NCBI GenBank assembly: GCA_963691655.1 | Contig: OY829326.1 | Location: 111,883,388 to 111,947,387 of the forward strand | Direction: 5' to 3' | Source: Toxonevra muliebris | Lineage: Eukaryota > Arthropoda > Insecta > Diptera > Pallopteridae | DNA: 64,000 nucleotides | In this document: positions 35,559 through 48,240 of the stretch, piece by piece | Position numbering within the stretch: position 1 is the stretch's first letter | Layout: the number at the start of each line of letters is the position of its first letter | Program-made: the position numbers and the translations under genes | Notes under the pieces: generated by a model | Seen by the model: only the letters and a program-made list of their open reading frames with translations | What the model was told of the DNA's origin: nothing | Database searches by the model: none

Positions 35559-37989
35559 ATAATTACTGTGGTTGCTACAGCAACTCAAAGTTGGGTGACT
35601 TCATGCAAAATTTCATGAATATTCAATTTCAGCTTTATTTATGTGGATGTAAAAAAAAATATTTCCGAAAAATTCCCTAGTTCCATGAGTTACATTAATA
35701 ATTTTCCAACAAATTTGGGTTTTTTTATTTTTTAGAAATATTGCCAAATAAGTGTTCCGTAGCATTAATAAATGTATATATTTTTAAAAAAATAAAACAT
35801 GAAATTCTCGAATTATGATGGCCAAAAAATCATAAAGGGGATGAAATATTGTGCGGAATTTTTCTTCTAATATATAATATGTAATTTCTCCTATCAACAT
35901 GTATTAAAATACTCTCCCAAATTTTCACAATTTTTTTAAAATAAATTGTTTTGAAAAGTTGTCTAAACACAATATTTTGATGAAAGTTATTTTGTTTGAT
36001 CCTAAAAGTATGCAAACCATTTAAAATTGTAAAAATGCCCAACGTCAATGCATACAATTTGTGCGATTGTGTTGGGTACGCGTACGATCTGCCGTGTATG
36101 TGTAAAAGCACATAAGCTCCATATGTGTACATGTGAAAGAATAAAAATGGTTTTCGTTCGAGAGCCCAAAGGCTAGGCATACCTGATTTAAAACAACATT
36201 CTCTGCGAATCTAATATACTTGTAAAATAAATGTTAAACTTTTTACTACTACTATAAAGATGAGTACTTAACTAAATTTATATAAGATTTGTTGAGATCT
36301 TCAGCGGTTATAGCCTGCCAAAAATGATCGAAATAGTAATTTCAAGCCTAATTTACTCCAAAACCATTAGAGTTACAATGAAATTATTACTACATATTTA
36401 TTTGAGATCATGTGATATTTAACTTCATTCCCTTCAATTAATCTGGCCCCAGTGGGAATCTAAGATTTTTATTTCTTGAGGGCAAACAAGTTACAGTAAA
36501 TATTTCTAATTTGAAAAGAATCCTTCCAAAATACCATAAAAATATGGCATCACGATTTTCGAATTACAAAAGCATTGTCCTTACTTAAGACATAAAAAAA
36601 AATAAGCCCTAGGGGCAATGAAATAAAGTCATGCGTTTTAAGTAAACAAAAAATTCCACTCTTCCACCTCCATACGTTTCGGTTTACATTTTCCAACCAC
36701 CCATCGCACGACTAACTGTAATAATTTGACTTACTGACTGCGGATCTTACAAGTTTATGTTGAGATTGCTCTAGCCGAGTTTGTTTAGTGGCGTTGCCAC
36801 GGCTGTTTATTTTTTCTTAGAATCCTTCCCTTTTTTCTTGTATGTGGATTAAATAACGGCGTTTATACGTTCACGTCGCGACGATGACGATAACAACGTC
36901 TTTGCTGTCCGCAACATCATCAGCGTTGTTTTGTTTTTGTTTGGTTGAACGATGCTGTTGTTGTCGTTGGTTGTCTGAACACGCTGCGTAAACAACAGAA
37001 ACTGCATGCTGCATGGAACGCAACCCACTGAATGTTGTATGTATTTATGTGTGTGTTTATGGTTGTTACCATTTTCAATTTAATTTTTTTTTTTTTTCAT
37101 AACTTTTTCCTTATAATTTAGAAAAGTTTATTTTTTTCCATCATGAAGTTTATTTTTGTACTTGAGTTTTTTGCGCCGCAGTTTCCGTTAAATTATGTGA
37201 ACAATAATAAAGTAAATACACAGTGAGTGAGTGTTGATTTTGTAAAATGGAGACTGAGAGGAAGGGGAAGACAAACAGATATAGAGTGCGCTAGAAAAGT
37301 TTGGAGCTTCCGTGTGCATATGTGGGTGTATGTGTTTGCAATTTCATAATTTATTAGTTTGCCAACAATGCATTCATATTTTGCGGTAGTTACCAGAAAT
37401 TTATATGCTGCCGTATATAAATAACTTACTCAAAATTTCACGGTGTACATAATTATTTAAATGCTGATTTACTTTAAAGGCTTCATAAATTTAGGTACTA
37501 TTTACACCTTTATTCAATTCTTCTATGTTATCGTCGTTGTTGCTCATTTGTCATTTGTTTTTCACTCACTCACACACATATTCTAACCCAAATGACATTG
37601 TAGTTGGTTATAGTTGACAAAGCCAGCGACATACATATGTATATGGCTATCAACTACTCGCTTTGGCCTAAAGAAATTTCATCATCAGTATTTGCTCTAC
37701 CGACATGGTCGTAGTTAAAGTGAAACGTCAACCTCATGTGACATTGTAACGCCTGACCATGTGTGTAATAAATCTTCAAGGTTCACTCTGTAATACCCCA
37801 TTGTCATTGTACGTACAGTCAAGGAAATTGAAATGTTTTCACTTACATACTGAAATAAATGATTTCTTATAAAGAATAATCATAGGTAAGAAATACTGTA
37901 GCTTTTGAAACTTGTCATTCAAAAAACTAATGATGGAATGAATTCTTTATTTTCCTGTAAATAACGGAGAGAGATGAGATTGCCCCTTG
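35559..37989. other. Non-coding stretch
   Basis: No gene supported. About 36860-37010 is less AT-rich and contains GTT/ACG-rich sequence, possibly regulatory. The minus-strand open frame at 35830-36180 has no recognisable domain. Confidence 0.45.
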
Positions 37990-38815
37990 CAGGGCCGTAG
38001 CTAGGATTTTTTTTCGGGGGGGGGGGGGTTTCATTCGAAGAAAATTGACATTGACATCATTTACTGATGATGAGCCCGACCTCAAAACAATTACCAAAAA
38101 TACTAAAAATAGTCAGAGGCTCATTTTTTTTAAATGATTATCAATGGGAATTCGGGCCATGATAAGGAATCCGGATGAGGTTGGCTTATATTCCCAAAAT
38201 TCGTGCAGTTAATGCAATGAAAGAGGTCTTCCGAGTCAGGGTGCTCTAAGCAATAATGGGTTAAAGAATTACATTTTAAATTTGTTTCCTAGAACTTTGG
38301 AGCTGATCCACTACTACTGCCCTACATGAGCTTTGCGAATAAAATGGTTCCTAGTGTTTGTGAATGAATTTTTTATTCTGAACACGAATCTCAAGTCAAA
38401 AATTTCCCATCACGCCACTTTTTAGAAAAAATGCGATGGAAAACACTAAAATAGAATTTTTGGCCATTTTTAAAAATTGGAGAGCTGAACACTGGCGTGC
38501 TACAAACTTCGAAATCTAGAAATTATAGGCTGAATCATGCCCTTCCAAATGAGCCCTAAGCCCGAAACAGTAAATCCAAAACAGTTACTGACCTAGAAAA
38601 ACAATAAATGCAGAATTGCTCAGCATCACCTTCTCTTTTTGTATCCAAAGTCAAACCTCATGTCAAAGAAAACAAATCGTATCTGGTCGCATAGTGTAAC
38701 TAAGATTTCAAGTTTATTTTTTTATATTTGACTCTTTAGAAAGAAACCGATGGAAGTAAAAAATATTTAAAAACTGTTCAATAGATTTTATTTTGACTTT
38801 TTTTCATTCAAACTT
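37990..38815 (-). mobile_element. hAT-like non-autonomous element, truncated copy
   Basis: It begins CAGGGCCGTAGCTAGG, the same terminus as the right end of 24014-24944 in reverse orientation, followed by a G run (about 38015-38028) and TCATTCGAAGAAAAT. Similarity to the other copies continues (GAGGCTCATTTTTTT, GAAAACAAATCG, AAAAACCGATGGAAGTAAAAA-type text) but stops near 38815. The far end is missing. Confidence 0.65.
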
Positions 38816-39926
38816 ATGGAAATCAAGAACATAATCAATTCTTCAATTAAAATTTCTCACGAAAATTGCTTATATTATTTTTCGACAGTAGAAAATAATA
38901 ATAATAGTATTTGAGTGCAAGTTTCTTAGTAATATATTTATTAAAGTAACTATACTTCAAAAATAGAAAGAAAGTATTCGTTTTTCTTTTAAATAATGAA
39001 AACAGAAATAAATTATTCTGAAAATTTTCATTGCAGTGAATTCATTTGTATTTTGTTGATTGTATATGAATGCCAATTGTGTTGTTCTTGTATATATATG
39101 TATACTGCTACTATGGTAGTTTTGTAGTGTTGCAAATATAAACAAGATATTGTTATATGTGGCATATACTCGTACAAGGAGGCGGCAGCCACCGAGACAG
39201 ACACGTTTATTATCCTTAATCACATACGGAGTATAAACCGCATTAAGCGACATGATTCGAAGCCACTTGGATCTTCTCCAAATGTGTCTTTAGTGACTTT
39301 ATACTGTGTTTTGTTCATGTGGCTATGAATGCTCCTTTATAATGTTCTTTGTTTCATTAGTTTAGTAAAAGACTTTTTGTATTTTCTTTTTAACTTTTGC
39401 ATCATCAATTTAATGAGTAGAATTTATAATAGTAAGTGATAAATTTTAAGTTGTTTGTTAGTTAATGCCAAGGTAGGAGCCAGGGGAAAAACTTCTATCG
39501 TTTTTTTTACTAAAATACTTAAAATCTGAAAAATTATAAGAGTATTGGTTTATAGTTTATATACTTAAAATTGCTGGCAAATACAAAGATTCATTCGCCG
39601 GAAGGCGTTCTGGAGATAAATTTCCTCCTCTCCCCTTCCTAAGAAAAAGTAGATCGTATTTGGTTAAATTATCATTGTCTCAAAATTTCACTAATTTTGT
39701 ATTAGAAATTAGTTAGCAAAATTTTCAATAGTAAAGTTGCTGTAATACTTAACAAGAAGGATAGAAAAAAGAGAAAGAGCGGCTTTTCATTATAACCTAT
39801 CTCCTGCAGCTAAAGGAGAAATAAACCATTAGGCATTTCTTTGAAATGCTTCTGGCTGTTAACTACCAAACTGGATAAATCGAGACAGCTATTCTCAGAG
39901 AATGTACAATAAATATTTACATACTC
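38816..39926. other. Non-coding stretch
   Basis: AT-rich, no supported gene. It ends at the target site of the truncated LINE. Confidence 0.45.
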
Positions 39927-39941
39927 ATACTCTAAAACTGC

Positions 39942-41321
39942 TATTTAGGCATCACGCTTGATAAACGACTGAACTGGAACACTCACTTACACACTGTCCT
40001 CTTAAAAGCCACTAGGGCTTTCTGGGCCTGCAAGAAACTCTTTGGTAAAACATGGGGTCTTACTCCTAAGATGATCTTCTGGCTCTACACTATGATAGTT
40101 AGACCTATCATAGCCTATGCGGCTCTAGTATGGTGGCCCAAAGTCATGCAGGGCTCGGCCATCACCAAACTTAACAAGCTCCAAAGGCTTGCTTGCGTCT
40201 CCATAACTGGAGCTATGCGCACCTGTCCAACTCCTGCCATTGAAGCGTTGATTGGCCTGGTGCCATTACACATTTTCATCAAGAAAACAGCCGCAAATAC
40301 TGCTTTGCGGCTGCGTATATCGTCAAGCTTAATAAAAGGCAGCTATGGTCACCTGAGCATTCTTTACGAAATTCCTAACACTCCAATATGTACTGTATCG
40401 GATTATATGGTTAGGGATCTGTGTTTCGGTAGGAAATTCAACATCATTCTTCCTTCCAGGTCGAATGGGATGGCCAGTGTCCCGATTTCGGTCCCTCTGC
40501 TCTCAATTGGTATACAGACGGCTCGAAAACGGACTGCGGTTCTGGTGCCGGAGTTGTAGGAGCCAATACTAGAATCACAATCCCTCTGGGTATTTGGCCA
40601 AGTGTCTTTCAAGCCGAAATATACGCAATTGAGACCTGCGCTCATATAAACCTGTACAAAGGTCTTAAAGGCGCAAATATTGTAATTTTTTCAGACAGCC
40701 AGGCGGCTCCCTTAGCACTCTCTTCATGGAGTTTTTCCTCTAAACTGGTGAAAGAGTGTTTTGAGTCTCCAGCGCCTGTCTACCCGTAACAAAGTGACGC
40801 TTTGTTGGGTACCCGGCCACAGTGACATTGTTGGTAATGAGGCCGCCGATGAACTGGCTAGACAAGGTTCTTCTACCAAGCACATTGGCCCCGATCCGTT
40901 CTGCGGAGTCGGCTGGACCTCTACGAAATCTATCGTTGAGGAGTGGTCTAAGGCAAAATGGCTAGAGTATTGGAACTCTATCCCAGGTTTAAGACAGGCA
41001 AAAGAGCTTATCGTTCCGCTTGCCCAAAATAAGCCCATCTCTTATCCCAAATCTGACCTTAGGCTACTGGTGGGCTACATGTCTGGACACTATGGGCTCA
41101 GATATCACCTAAACAAAATAGGTCTGTCTAATGAGACAGAGTGTCGTCTATGTCTGGAAGATGACGAGTCGACACCTCACATTCTGTGTGAATGTCCGGC
41201 CTTGGCTCGGCTCAGAGGAAGAATTTTTGGTGTTCCTTTTCTGACGGCTAATCAAATAAAATCTTCTTCTACAAAAGATGTCTTGACTTTTATTAGGTCA
41301 GCCGAACGTCTCTTGTCATAA
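39942..41321 (+). pseudogene. ORF2 3' part of the LINE: RT thumb, RNase H, CCHC
   Basis: Translation starts YLGITLDKRLNW and runs in frame through ACKKLFGKTWGLTPKM, IVRPIIAYAALVWWPK and ITGAMRTCPTPAIEAL. A frameshift at about 40455-40465 precedes the RNase H domain, which has NWYTDGSKTD (Asp), VFQAEIYAIE (Glu) and FSDSQAAP (Asp). A second frameshift near 40762 restores VPGHSDIVGNEAADELAR (last Asp), so all four RNase H acidic positions are present. The C-terminus has a CRLC...H....C zinc-binding block (41150-41195). The stop is at 41319-41321. By family knowledge the protein copies LINE RNA into DNA at the target site. This copy is inactive because of 5' truncation and two frameshifts. Confidence 0.9.
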
Positions 41322-41402
41322 AATGGGGAATGACCCAAAAGATCTTTTAGGTCGCAGTGCCTGCCTGGTTGGGCTCCCCCAAATAATAAATAAATAAAAT
41401 AA
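39942..41402 (+). mobile_element. 5'-truncated LINE insertion with 15-bp TSD (copy 3)
   Basis: ATACTCTAAAACTGC occurs at 39927-39941 and again at 41403-41417, immediately outside the element. The insertion begins mid-ORF and ends in an A-rich AAATAATAAATAAATAAAAT tail, the signature of target-primed reverse transcription. Its exact TSD and mild decay make it younger than the fragments at 3369 and 12310. Confidence 0.9.
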
Positions 41403-41425
41403 ATACTCTAAAACTGCACTAATAA

Positions 41426-42361
41426 CACAGTCCAACAGCATTTTTGCAACAGAATAGCCACCTCTGAAAGGGTATGTTATGTAGACCATTTTTGTAAAAC
41501 AAACTTTTAGTTTTTTTTTACAGTGGGTCAAAGTTCTCTTATTTTGATCGAAGGGAGCTGAATATTAAGTTCAAAAAGTGTTATAAATTGATGTCTGAGA
41601 AAAATCTTATCGGCGAAGTTGTATGGTAAAATTTTATGAGGGTCATTTCTGTAGAACAATTTAACCCTTTAGTTCCTCTTTTTATGGGATAATTTGACCA
41701 CTTTTTTGAGAATAGCCTCAAAAGCTATTTTAAAAAGAACATTTAAGATTTACAATATTTCAACAAAAATATTTACCAGTAAGTTTCACTAGGGGTTACC
41801 TAAGATATAAAAGTCATATACTTATATAACAATTAAGGGTTATTAAAAGGAAATAGCCGCCTACCCACAGAAATAAAATATACTATAATGCGAAAATTTG
41901 GTAGAAATAAAAAACTATTTCTTTTTATTAGCCGTCAACCGTTATATATATGACTTTTATATCTTTGGTGGCCCCTTAGTGAAATTTTCTGGCAATTATT
42001 TTTGTTTAAAATTTTAATCCCTAAATGTCTTTTTTGAAAGGACTTTTCAGGGTTTCATCAAAAAGAGGTCAACTTGTCCCATATAAAGAGGAACTAAAGT
42101 GTTAAAATGTTCTACAGAAATTATCCTCGTAAACTTTCCTGATTTGATTTTTCTCAGACATCAATTTATAACACTTTTTGTACTTAGTATTCAGCTCTCA
42201 TTGACCAAAATAAGTAAACTTTGACCCACTGTAAAAAAAAAAAACTGAGACGTGCTGGACTATAAGTTTGTTTTACAAAAATGGTCTATACAACATATCC
42301 TTTCAGGATTATAGGCTGGCTATTCTGTTGTAGCCAAAAAGTCTTAATTTGTTGGACTGTG
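41426..42361. mobile_element. 936-bp foldback element with TAA target duplication
   Basis: TAA flanks both ends (41423-41425 and 42362-42364). The ends read CACAGTCCAACA and, reverse-complemented, CACAGTCCAACA: perfect over 12 bp. Inverted similarity extends over most of the element. Paired blocks include ACAGAATAGCC, TTTTTACAGTGGGTCAAAG, TATAAATTGATGTCTGAGAA and AGTTCCTCTTTWTATGGGA. It has no ORF. The transcript or single strand would fold into a very long hairpin. It starts 8 bp downstream of the LINE target duplication. Confidence 0.9.
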
Positions 42362-42364
42362 TAA

Positions 42365-44310
42365 TTAATTACTCCTCTATTTCCGGTAATTCATCAATGG
42401 AAGGTATTGAAGGCTTTCAATCATTTGGATCTCTAACAAACATACACTAAAAAAAAGCTTATCTCAAGTCATCCGTAAAATGAAGAAAAATTTCTTAAGA
42501 ATATTTTCTTTAAAATTAAGTATATGAAAAAACTAAATGTCTTTAAAATTAAAACACATTTGTCTTTAATTTTAATATAGTGACAGTTATCTCTCTCGCA
42601 TTCTACTTCGTAATATTAATGAGATATTTCCTTGTTTGTTTTTATAAGAATTTTTTGTACGCAAAATGACAGAATGACCGGTCAAATTTCGGAGAAGAAT
42701 CGATTTTGACTGAAATCACTTTGGCGATCATTAAGCAATTCGTTTATTCTAGATATTTAACCACGTGGAATTATCCATGGCCTTAGATAACTGAAAAATA
42801 ATAAGTTTCAGGTATTTTTCTTCCTATTTACATATTTAAAATGTATGACTATTTGCGAATTTAAAAAATTATCATTTGGAATGCAAATTGTAAAGCTTTA
42901 TGTGCAAATGAAAAAGAATAGAAACCAATTTCCAGATTTTTTCTTTGGTTGAAAAGGAAACAATGTAGAGTTGCTCCAATTTTATAAATTTTTTCTTTGG
43001 TGTTTAACAAGAAATGAGTCGGTAATGTGTTGAGTCGGTAATGTGTTGCCGACGATTATTGTCGTAAAATTCAAGAGAAATAGTTTGTAGTGTAGGTACA
43101 TAGTGCCTAAAAGTATTTTTTTTGTCGTAGAGAAAATTAAGGAGTTTCTCGCGCCTTTGTGTGGAAAATTAAACATTTTTAGTAGTATATTTAAGTTTTG
43201 CATAACTTTTTATTATTTATTTTTTTATTAGTTTTAGACGACAAACGAAAATACACTAAAAATTTAATATCATTTCGATAGCAACTTACAACCGATAATT
43301 TAGAGTGTACTTGTAAAAATTATAACGCAATTGTCCTTTTGTCATTACCTATTTTATTACAAAGAATATAATCGATCTTGCAGATTAAAAATAAATTCAA
43401 TTGGATTTAAAAAAACTTAAAGAGAAAATCTAACTAAATTTTGGTTATATATTTTAAATTCGTTTTATGGTTAAAATTTAATTTTTCGAAAACAACAACG
43501 AAAATTTTAATAAAAATATTAAGTACTAAAAGAACTATATAAATACATATTGATGAAACATGAAAAAATATATATATATAGATACACACTCACGGTTGTA
43601 GTCAGAGAGGAGACTTTGTCTTCCCCCTAACAATTAAAAAAAAAAAAATTACAGGAATTTTACTAGATAATAATATTTGTTACGCTGGTAACATGGTTTG
43701 AATTTATACAAATGTTCTTTTTATTTTTAAATATTTTTATTTGAACCTTGAATTTTACCCCATTTAGTACCTGAGATCTTTTAAATGTTGGCCTTTAGTG
43801 TTAATGAAAATTTGAGTACTTTTTATGGAATCTCTCATTACTTTTCTCTATTTCTATTTCTATTTCCAATATTATCAGAGCTCCGAGAATTTGTGTCTTA
43901 TTCACATAGATCAAGGGCTTCATTAACCCCAAAGAAAGAAGAAGATGATCAATTCGGAAGATCTTGCTAACAAATGCAAACTGCCAAACGGGAGATTAAT
44001 ATTTTATATTCTAATTGTTCCGTGTTTTCAAGAAGTATAGAGGTTCATGTTTTATCTACGTATGTGCTACTTTTGCTTACTTCACATATATCAAAGTAAC
44101 GATGACATACTTAAGACGACATTTGTAAAAATTAGAGCGTCTACCAATAGGGTGATAGACGGAGGAACAAGCAAAAGTTCACACACAAAAATAAAATGAG
44201 TTCTTTAAAATCGTCACAGCTACAATTTTTTCATTGGTTGAGTAAATTCGCATCATCACTTTTCTGGCTGGCTTTTATTGTCTTGCTTTAAAGGGTGTGC
44301 CATTTGGATT
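42365..44310. other. Non-coding stretch
   Basis: AT-rich. A 17-bp direct duplication (GAGTCGGTAATGTGTTG) lies at about 43016-43048. A GTTGTAGTCAGAGAGGAG...CCCCC phrase at about 43594-43628 resembles a hAT-like terminus. No gene supported. Confidence 0.45.
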
Positions 44311-44500
44311 CTATGTATACCATAAGCTACTGTTTAATTTCCAGGTTGTCCTCATACAACCATGATTCATTTTGTTAAGCGTACTGTGTCTGGCATTCAA
44401 AGTCAGTTCTACAGCTATCACTTTTTGGATTAATCTGGGATCTTCGTCAATTTTATTCTTTACATTTTCATCATTGGTGGAAGGTCTCGCTTTCACGAGG
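44311..44500 (-). pseudogene. Possible mariner-like transposase N-terminal scrap
   Basis: The minus strand encodes KARPSTNDENVKNKIDEDPR then a degenerate helix region. The RPSTxxDENVxK-x-DxR pattern resembles the linker between the two helix-turn-helix units of SETMAR/mariner-type transposases. No catalytic region is nearby, so this is tentative. Confidence 0.3.
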
Positions 44501-44589
44501 GATAAGGGCGGTGAAGTACAGGAATCTATTTAACCCTTTCATTCATGATATTCTCTACAGAGAATGTTAAATTTCATAACCTGAAATAA

Positions 44590-46048
44590 GCAACTACAGA
44601 AACACCAGAGTCGAAACGGGTAGTTGAGATTCCAATCCTCTTAGAATCACAACTACGCCACCTAATACTGATGAGTTAGAGGAGGCAATACAAAAATTGA
44701 AGCTGAAAAAAGCAGCAGGAAAAAATTCAGCCAAATATACTGCTTGCAGACGCACAAACATCAGCCAAGCTATTGCAAACACACATCCCAGCAGCATGGG
44801 AAAAAGAAAGCCTTCTCCCATCATGGACGAAAGGCATTATCGTTAAGCTGCCAAAGAGCGGCAACTTGAAAGACTGTGGGAACTGGAGAGGAATAACGCT
44901 TCTTAACACAGTCTACAAAATAATAACTACAATTAGCCTAAACTATTATCAAAAATGGAGAGGAAAATACGAGCAGAACAAGCAACTTTTCGCCCTCACT
45001 GAAGTTGAGTAGACTAATCTAACACACTTCGGATGATTATCGAACAATCCATGGAGTGACATTAACCATTATACATTTTGATCGTCGACTTTAAGAAAGA
45101 CTTTGATTAAATCAAGCGTAGCGCAATATGTAGATCGTTACAGTTCCCCAGAAGCTCATTCGAATTATTAAAGCGATGTACGCGAATTCTGAGCTAGCAG
45201 TACTACACAATGGCACTATCAGTGAGCCATTCACCACTAACGCAGGAGTCAAACAAGAATGCTCACTTTCAGCCCTTCCCTTCGCAATATTACTTGACGA
45301 AGTTATGGCAAACGTATGCTCTCAAAGGAGGAGCATAACGTGGAGTCCCATGCATCATCTCGAGGATTTAGACTTTGCAGACGATATATGTCTGTTCTCG
45401 CACAAGCTCAGCGACATGCAAGCGGACACTGATCATCTAATCAGAGCAGCACGCAACGTGGGCCTAGAGATCAACATCAAGAAGACCAAAGCCATGCGCA
45501 TTAACAATATCAGCAATGACCACATCACAATCGAAGGTTGTCAGGCTGTCGAATGTGTGAATAAATTCTGCTACTAAGGCAGCATGATGACCACAGATGA
45601 TGGAGCAGAGGAAGATGTCATCAACAGACTCAACAAGGCTAAAGTGGCCTTTGGACGACTGCAGCCAATATGGAGAAGTTCACAAATTTCCAGAGGAACA
45701 AAAATACGAATATTCAACGCATGTGTAAAGACAACACTCACATATGGAAGTGAAACTTGGTTAATTTCAAACAACATCACTCCGAAACTACAAGTATTCA
45801 GATAGGACACACTTTAAGAAAACCAGACGACATCGTCACAAGAATGGCGCTTGAGTGGAACCCACAAGAAAATAGACCTCGTGGGCGATCAAAAAACACT
45901 TGGAGACGTTCAATGCATTTATAATCGACAAATAAAAACGAAACATGGCAAAACGTGAAAATGACTGCACAAAATAAAGTCAGATGAGATGGAAATGCCT
46001 AGTAGAAGCCCTAAGCTCCCAACAGGAGTAGAAGGAAACAAAAAAAAA
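44590..46048 (+). pseudogene. RTE-type LINE remnant (reverse transcriptase)
   Basis: Blocks in order: PPNTDELEEAIQKLKLKKAAG (about 44656-44718), AAWEKESLLPSWTKGIIVKL and CGNWRGITLLNTVYKI (about 44795-44930), GVKQECSLSALPF, in place of the usual G-V-[KR]-Q-G-C-x-L-S-P (about 45245-45285), and LDFADDICLFSH with the catalytic FADD (about 45370-45405). Then come [24 protein letters not shown] (about 45735-45775), [20 protein letters not shown] (about 45800-45870) and the tail ending in QQE then a stop (about 46012-46029). An A-rich end follows. Frameshifts occur between 45010 and 45170 and at 45576 (in-frame TAA). A deletion at about 45805 removes the sequence before GHTLRKP. Endonuclease is absent. 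Confidence 0.85.
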
Positions 46049-46084
46049 ATATTCAATTCTGTTAAGTATTTTTCAAGTTTTTTG

Positions 46085-46440
46085 AATACCGAGCATTTAA
46101 AATTTCATGTTTGTGCTATTTTTTTAAAGGATTTTGTCTTTGAAGTCAAGTCTAAAATTTATGTACAAAAATTGATCATCAAAATTGATTGCATTATTTT
46201 AATAAAAAAATAAATAATTCATCGCTTAGAGGAAATATTACTTTCCAAGTATGTTTGTAAAAGATGAAAGAATATAAAAGTCCAAAAATTGAAGAAAAAG
46301 CATTAATGGATTTTTCTGTATTGCTTCAGAACAATAATTGTTCAACCTTTAATAAAGGACAAACAAGGATAGGCAGAGGTGTGAAACTTATTTATGTTAG
46401 TTGTAGAAATCCAAAGTAATCATGAATTTCACGCAAAAAT
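46085..46440 (+). repeat. Dispersed repeat, copy 2 (first copy at 1165)
   Basis: Same family as 1165-1510. Shared blocks: TTTTGTCTTTGAAGTC, GTTTGTAAAAGAT and CCTTTAATAAAGGACAAACA. Confidence 0.5.
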
Positions 46441-46589
46441 TATTTATCGAACCCAATTAAAAATGTGAACTGAAACGGTTAATGTAAGCTTTTTTTAAAC
46501 ATTTGTTAACAGATTTTATTTTATTCATAACTAACAATTAGTAAAACTACCGATACCTAATTGGTACCCGATCATAACCAGTTTAGAAT
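46441..46589. other. Short spacer
   Basis: AT-rich spacer with no recognisable element before the LINE tail. Confidence 0.35.
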
Positions 46590-47029
46590 ATTTATTTATT
46601 TATTTATTCAATAATTAGTTTCATAGCACAAGAAGACTTAAGTCATATAATAGCACTAGTAGTATAGTGGGTAAGGTTACAATTAAGTTTGAAAAGGAAA
46701 TCAAAAACATGCACATAGGCAGACCACACACCTTCCGTAAATTCATCAAACTTCCGGCCAGCGGTAGGAATATTACAGAAAACATAGGGATTTGCAAATA
46801 TACATGTGACATTAAAACTTAAAACTAGTGAAGACAAATTTTAGTTTTATCACAAAAAAAAAATTATTTATGATTTATTTAAATGCAAAACATTAAACAT
46901 TTAATTATCACAGTTTGATAGGTGGCTCAAAAGTATATTTTTAAACTGCATTGCGTTGCTGATTTATTGAATAAAGTATGGAAGTGCGTTGCAAAGACGT
47001 ACTATATGGATATATTGGGAGTATGAATG

Positions 47030-48240
47030 TATAAACTCGTATTTTTTTTCGTAATTTGGACATTTATTGTGAAAAAGTGATTATAAATTTATTCTTTAAA
47101 GTATTGTCCATTGTTAACCACAACCTTTTCCCATCTTTCTGGTAGCATACGGATTCCGCGTCGAAAGAACTCTTCATCTTTTGAGGTTATCCACGAATCG
47201 ACCCATTTTTTGAGTTCTTCGAAAGAACGGAAGTGCTGTTCAGCCAGACCATGTGTCATCGATCGGAACAAGTGGTAATCAGAAGGAGCAATGTCTGGAG
47301 AATACGGTGGATGGGGTAGCACTTCCCATTTCAGCGTTTCCAAGTATGTTTTTACTTGCCTTGCAACATGCGGCCGAGCATTGTCGTGCTGAAGAATAAC
47401 TTCGTCGTGTCTATTCTCATATTCTGGCCTCTTATGCTTTAATGCTCGGCTTAAACGCATCAATTGTAGTCGGTAGCGGTCGCCAGTGATCGTTTCATTC
47501 GGTTTCAACAGCTCTTAATACACGACACCTTTCATATCCCACCAAATACACAGCATGAGCTCTGTGCTGTTCGGCTTTGCCGTTGATGTTGATGCATGTC
47601 CGGGCGGTCCCCATGATTTTTTACGTATCCACTTTTCATCGCCAGTCACAATACGATGCCGAAAATCCTTTCTTTTCTGTCGTTCAATCAGCAGTTCACA
47701 TGTGAAAAATCGTCGTTCGACGTCTCTCGGCTTCAATTCGTACGGCACCCAATTTCCTTGCTTTTGAATCATTCCCAATGCTTTTAATCATTTAGAAATG
47801 CTTGATTGATCAACTCCTAAACATTCTGCTAGTTCTTGTTGCGTTTGACATGAATCTTCTTCGAGTAATGCCTTCAATTCTTCATCTTCGAACTTTTTCG
47901 GGCCGCCTGAACGTTCCCTGTCTTCAGCATCAAAATCACCACTTTTGAAACGGGCATACCACACCTGACACTTTCTAACGTCTATAGCACAATCAGGATA
48001 AGCTTCAGTGAGTGAACGATGTGCTTCCGTTGCGTTTTTCTTTAAATGAAATGGAAGAAGCAAATTAAAACTTCCCGCAAATGTTGTTTTGTTGGCACGA
48101 AATTCGACATTTTCAGCTATACTAAAACACTTTTGTAAAAATATGAAAATTATTTGACAGATCAATTCTTATAGTATTTTTGGCGCTCTTCGAGATAGAA
48201 TAGCTGTCAATGTCAAAAAAATGGCGCGTATTATAGATAT
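47030..48240 (-). mobile_element. mariner element nested in the LINE
   Basis: The LINE reading is lost at about 48255 and regained at about 47040, and the sequence between holds a full-length mariner transposase pseudogene. Degenerate ends may pair a CGCGCCATTTTTTTGACATT-type sequence near 48225 with CTCGTATTTTTTTTCGTAAT near 47035, but the TIRs and TA duplication are not clear, so the limits are approximate. Confidence 0.7.
47089..48110 (-). pseudogene. mariner transposase pseudogene (D34D)
   Basis: The ATG at 48110 opens MSNFVPTKQHLREVL, a typical mariner start. A frameshift near 48045 moves into the main frame, which carries the N-terminal DNA-binding part (SLTEAYPDCAIDVRKCQVW, FEDEELKALLEED). 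The WVPYEL motif follows, then catalytic Asp 1 in VTGDEKW, Asp 2 in LQHDNARPH and Asp 3 in YSPDIAPSDYHLF. There are 34 residues between Asp 2 and Asp 3, giving the mariner D34D signature. Two in-frame stops occur: TGA at 47788-47790 (expected Arg, CGA) and TAA at 47515-47517 (expected Tyr). A few residues after TGDEKWI are missing. All three catalytic Asp codons survive. The C-terminus ends RWEKVVVNNGQYFKE. It cuts and pastes at TA by family knowledge; this copy is dead. Confidence 0.93.

Noticed and set aside
35830..36180. 116-codon minus-strand frame
   Set aside because: No recognisable motif, no splice context, flanked by AT-rich DNA. Could be chance.
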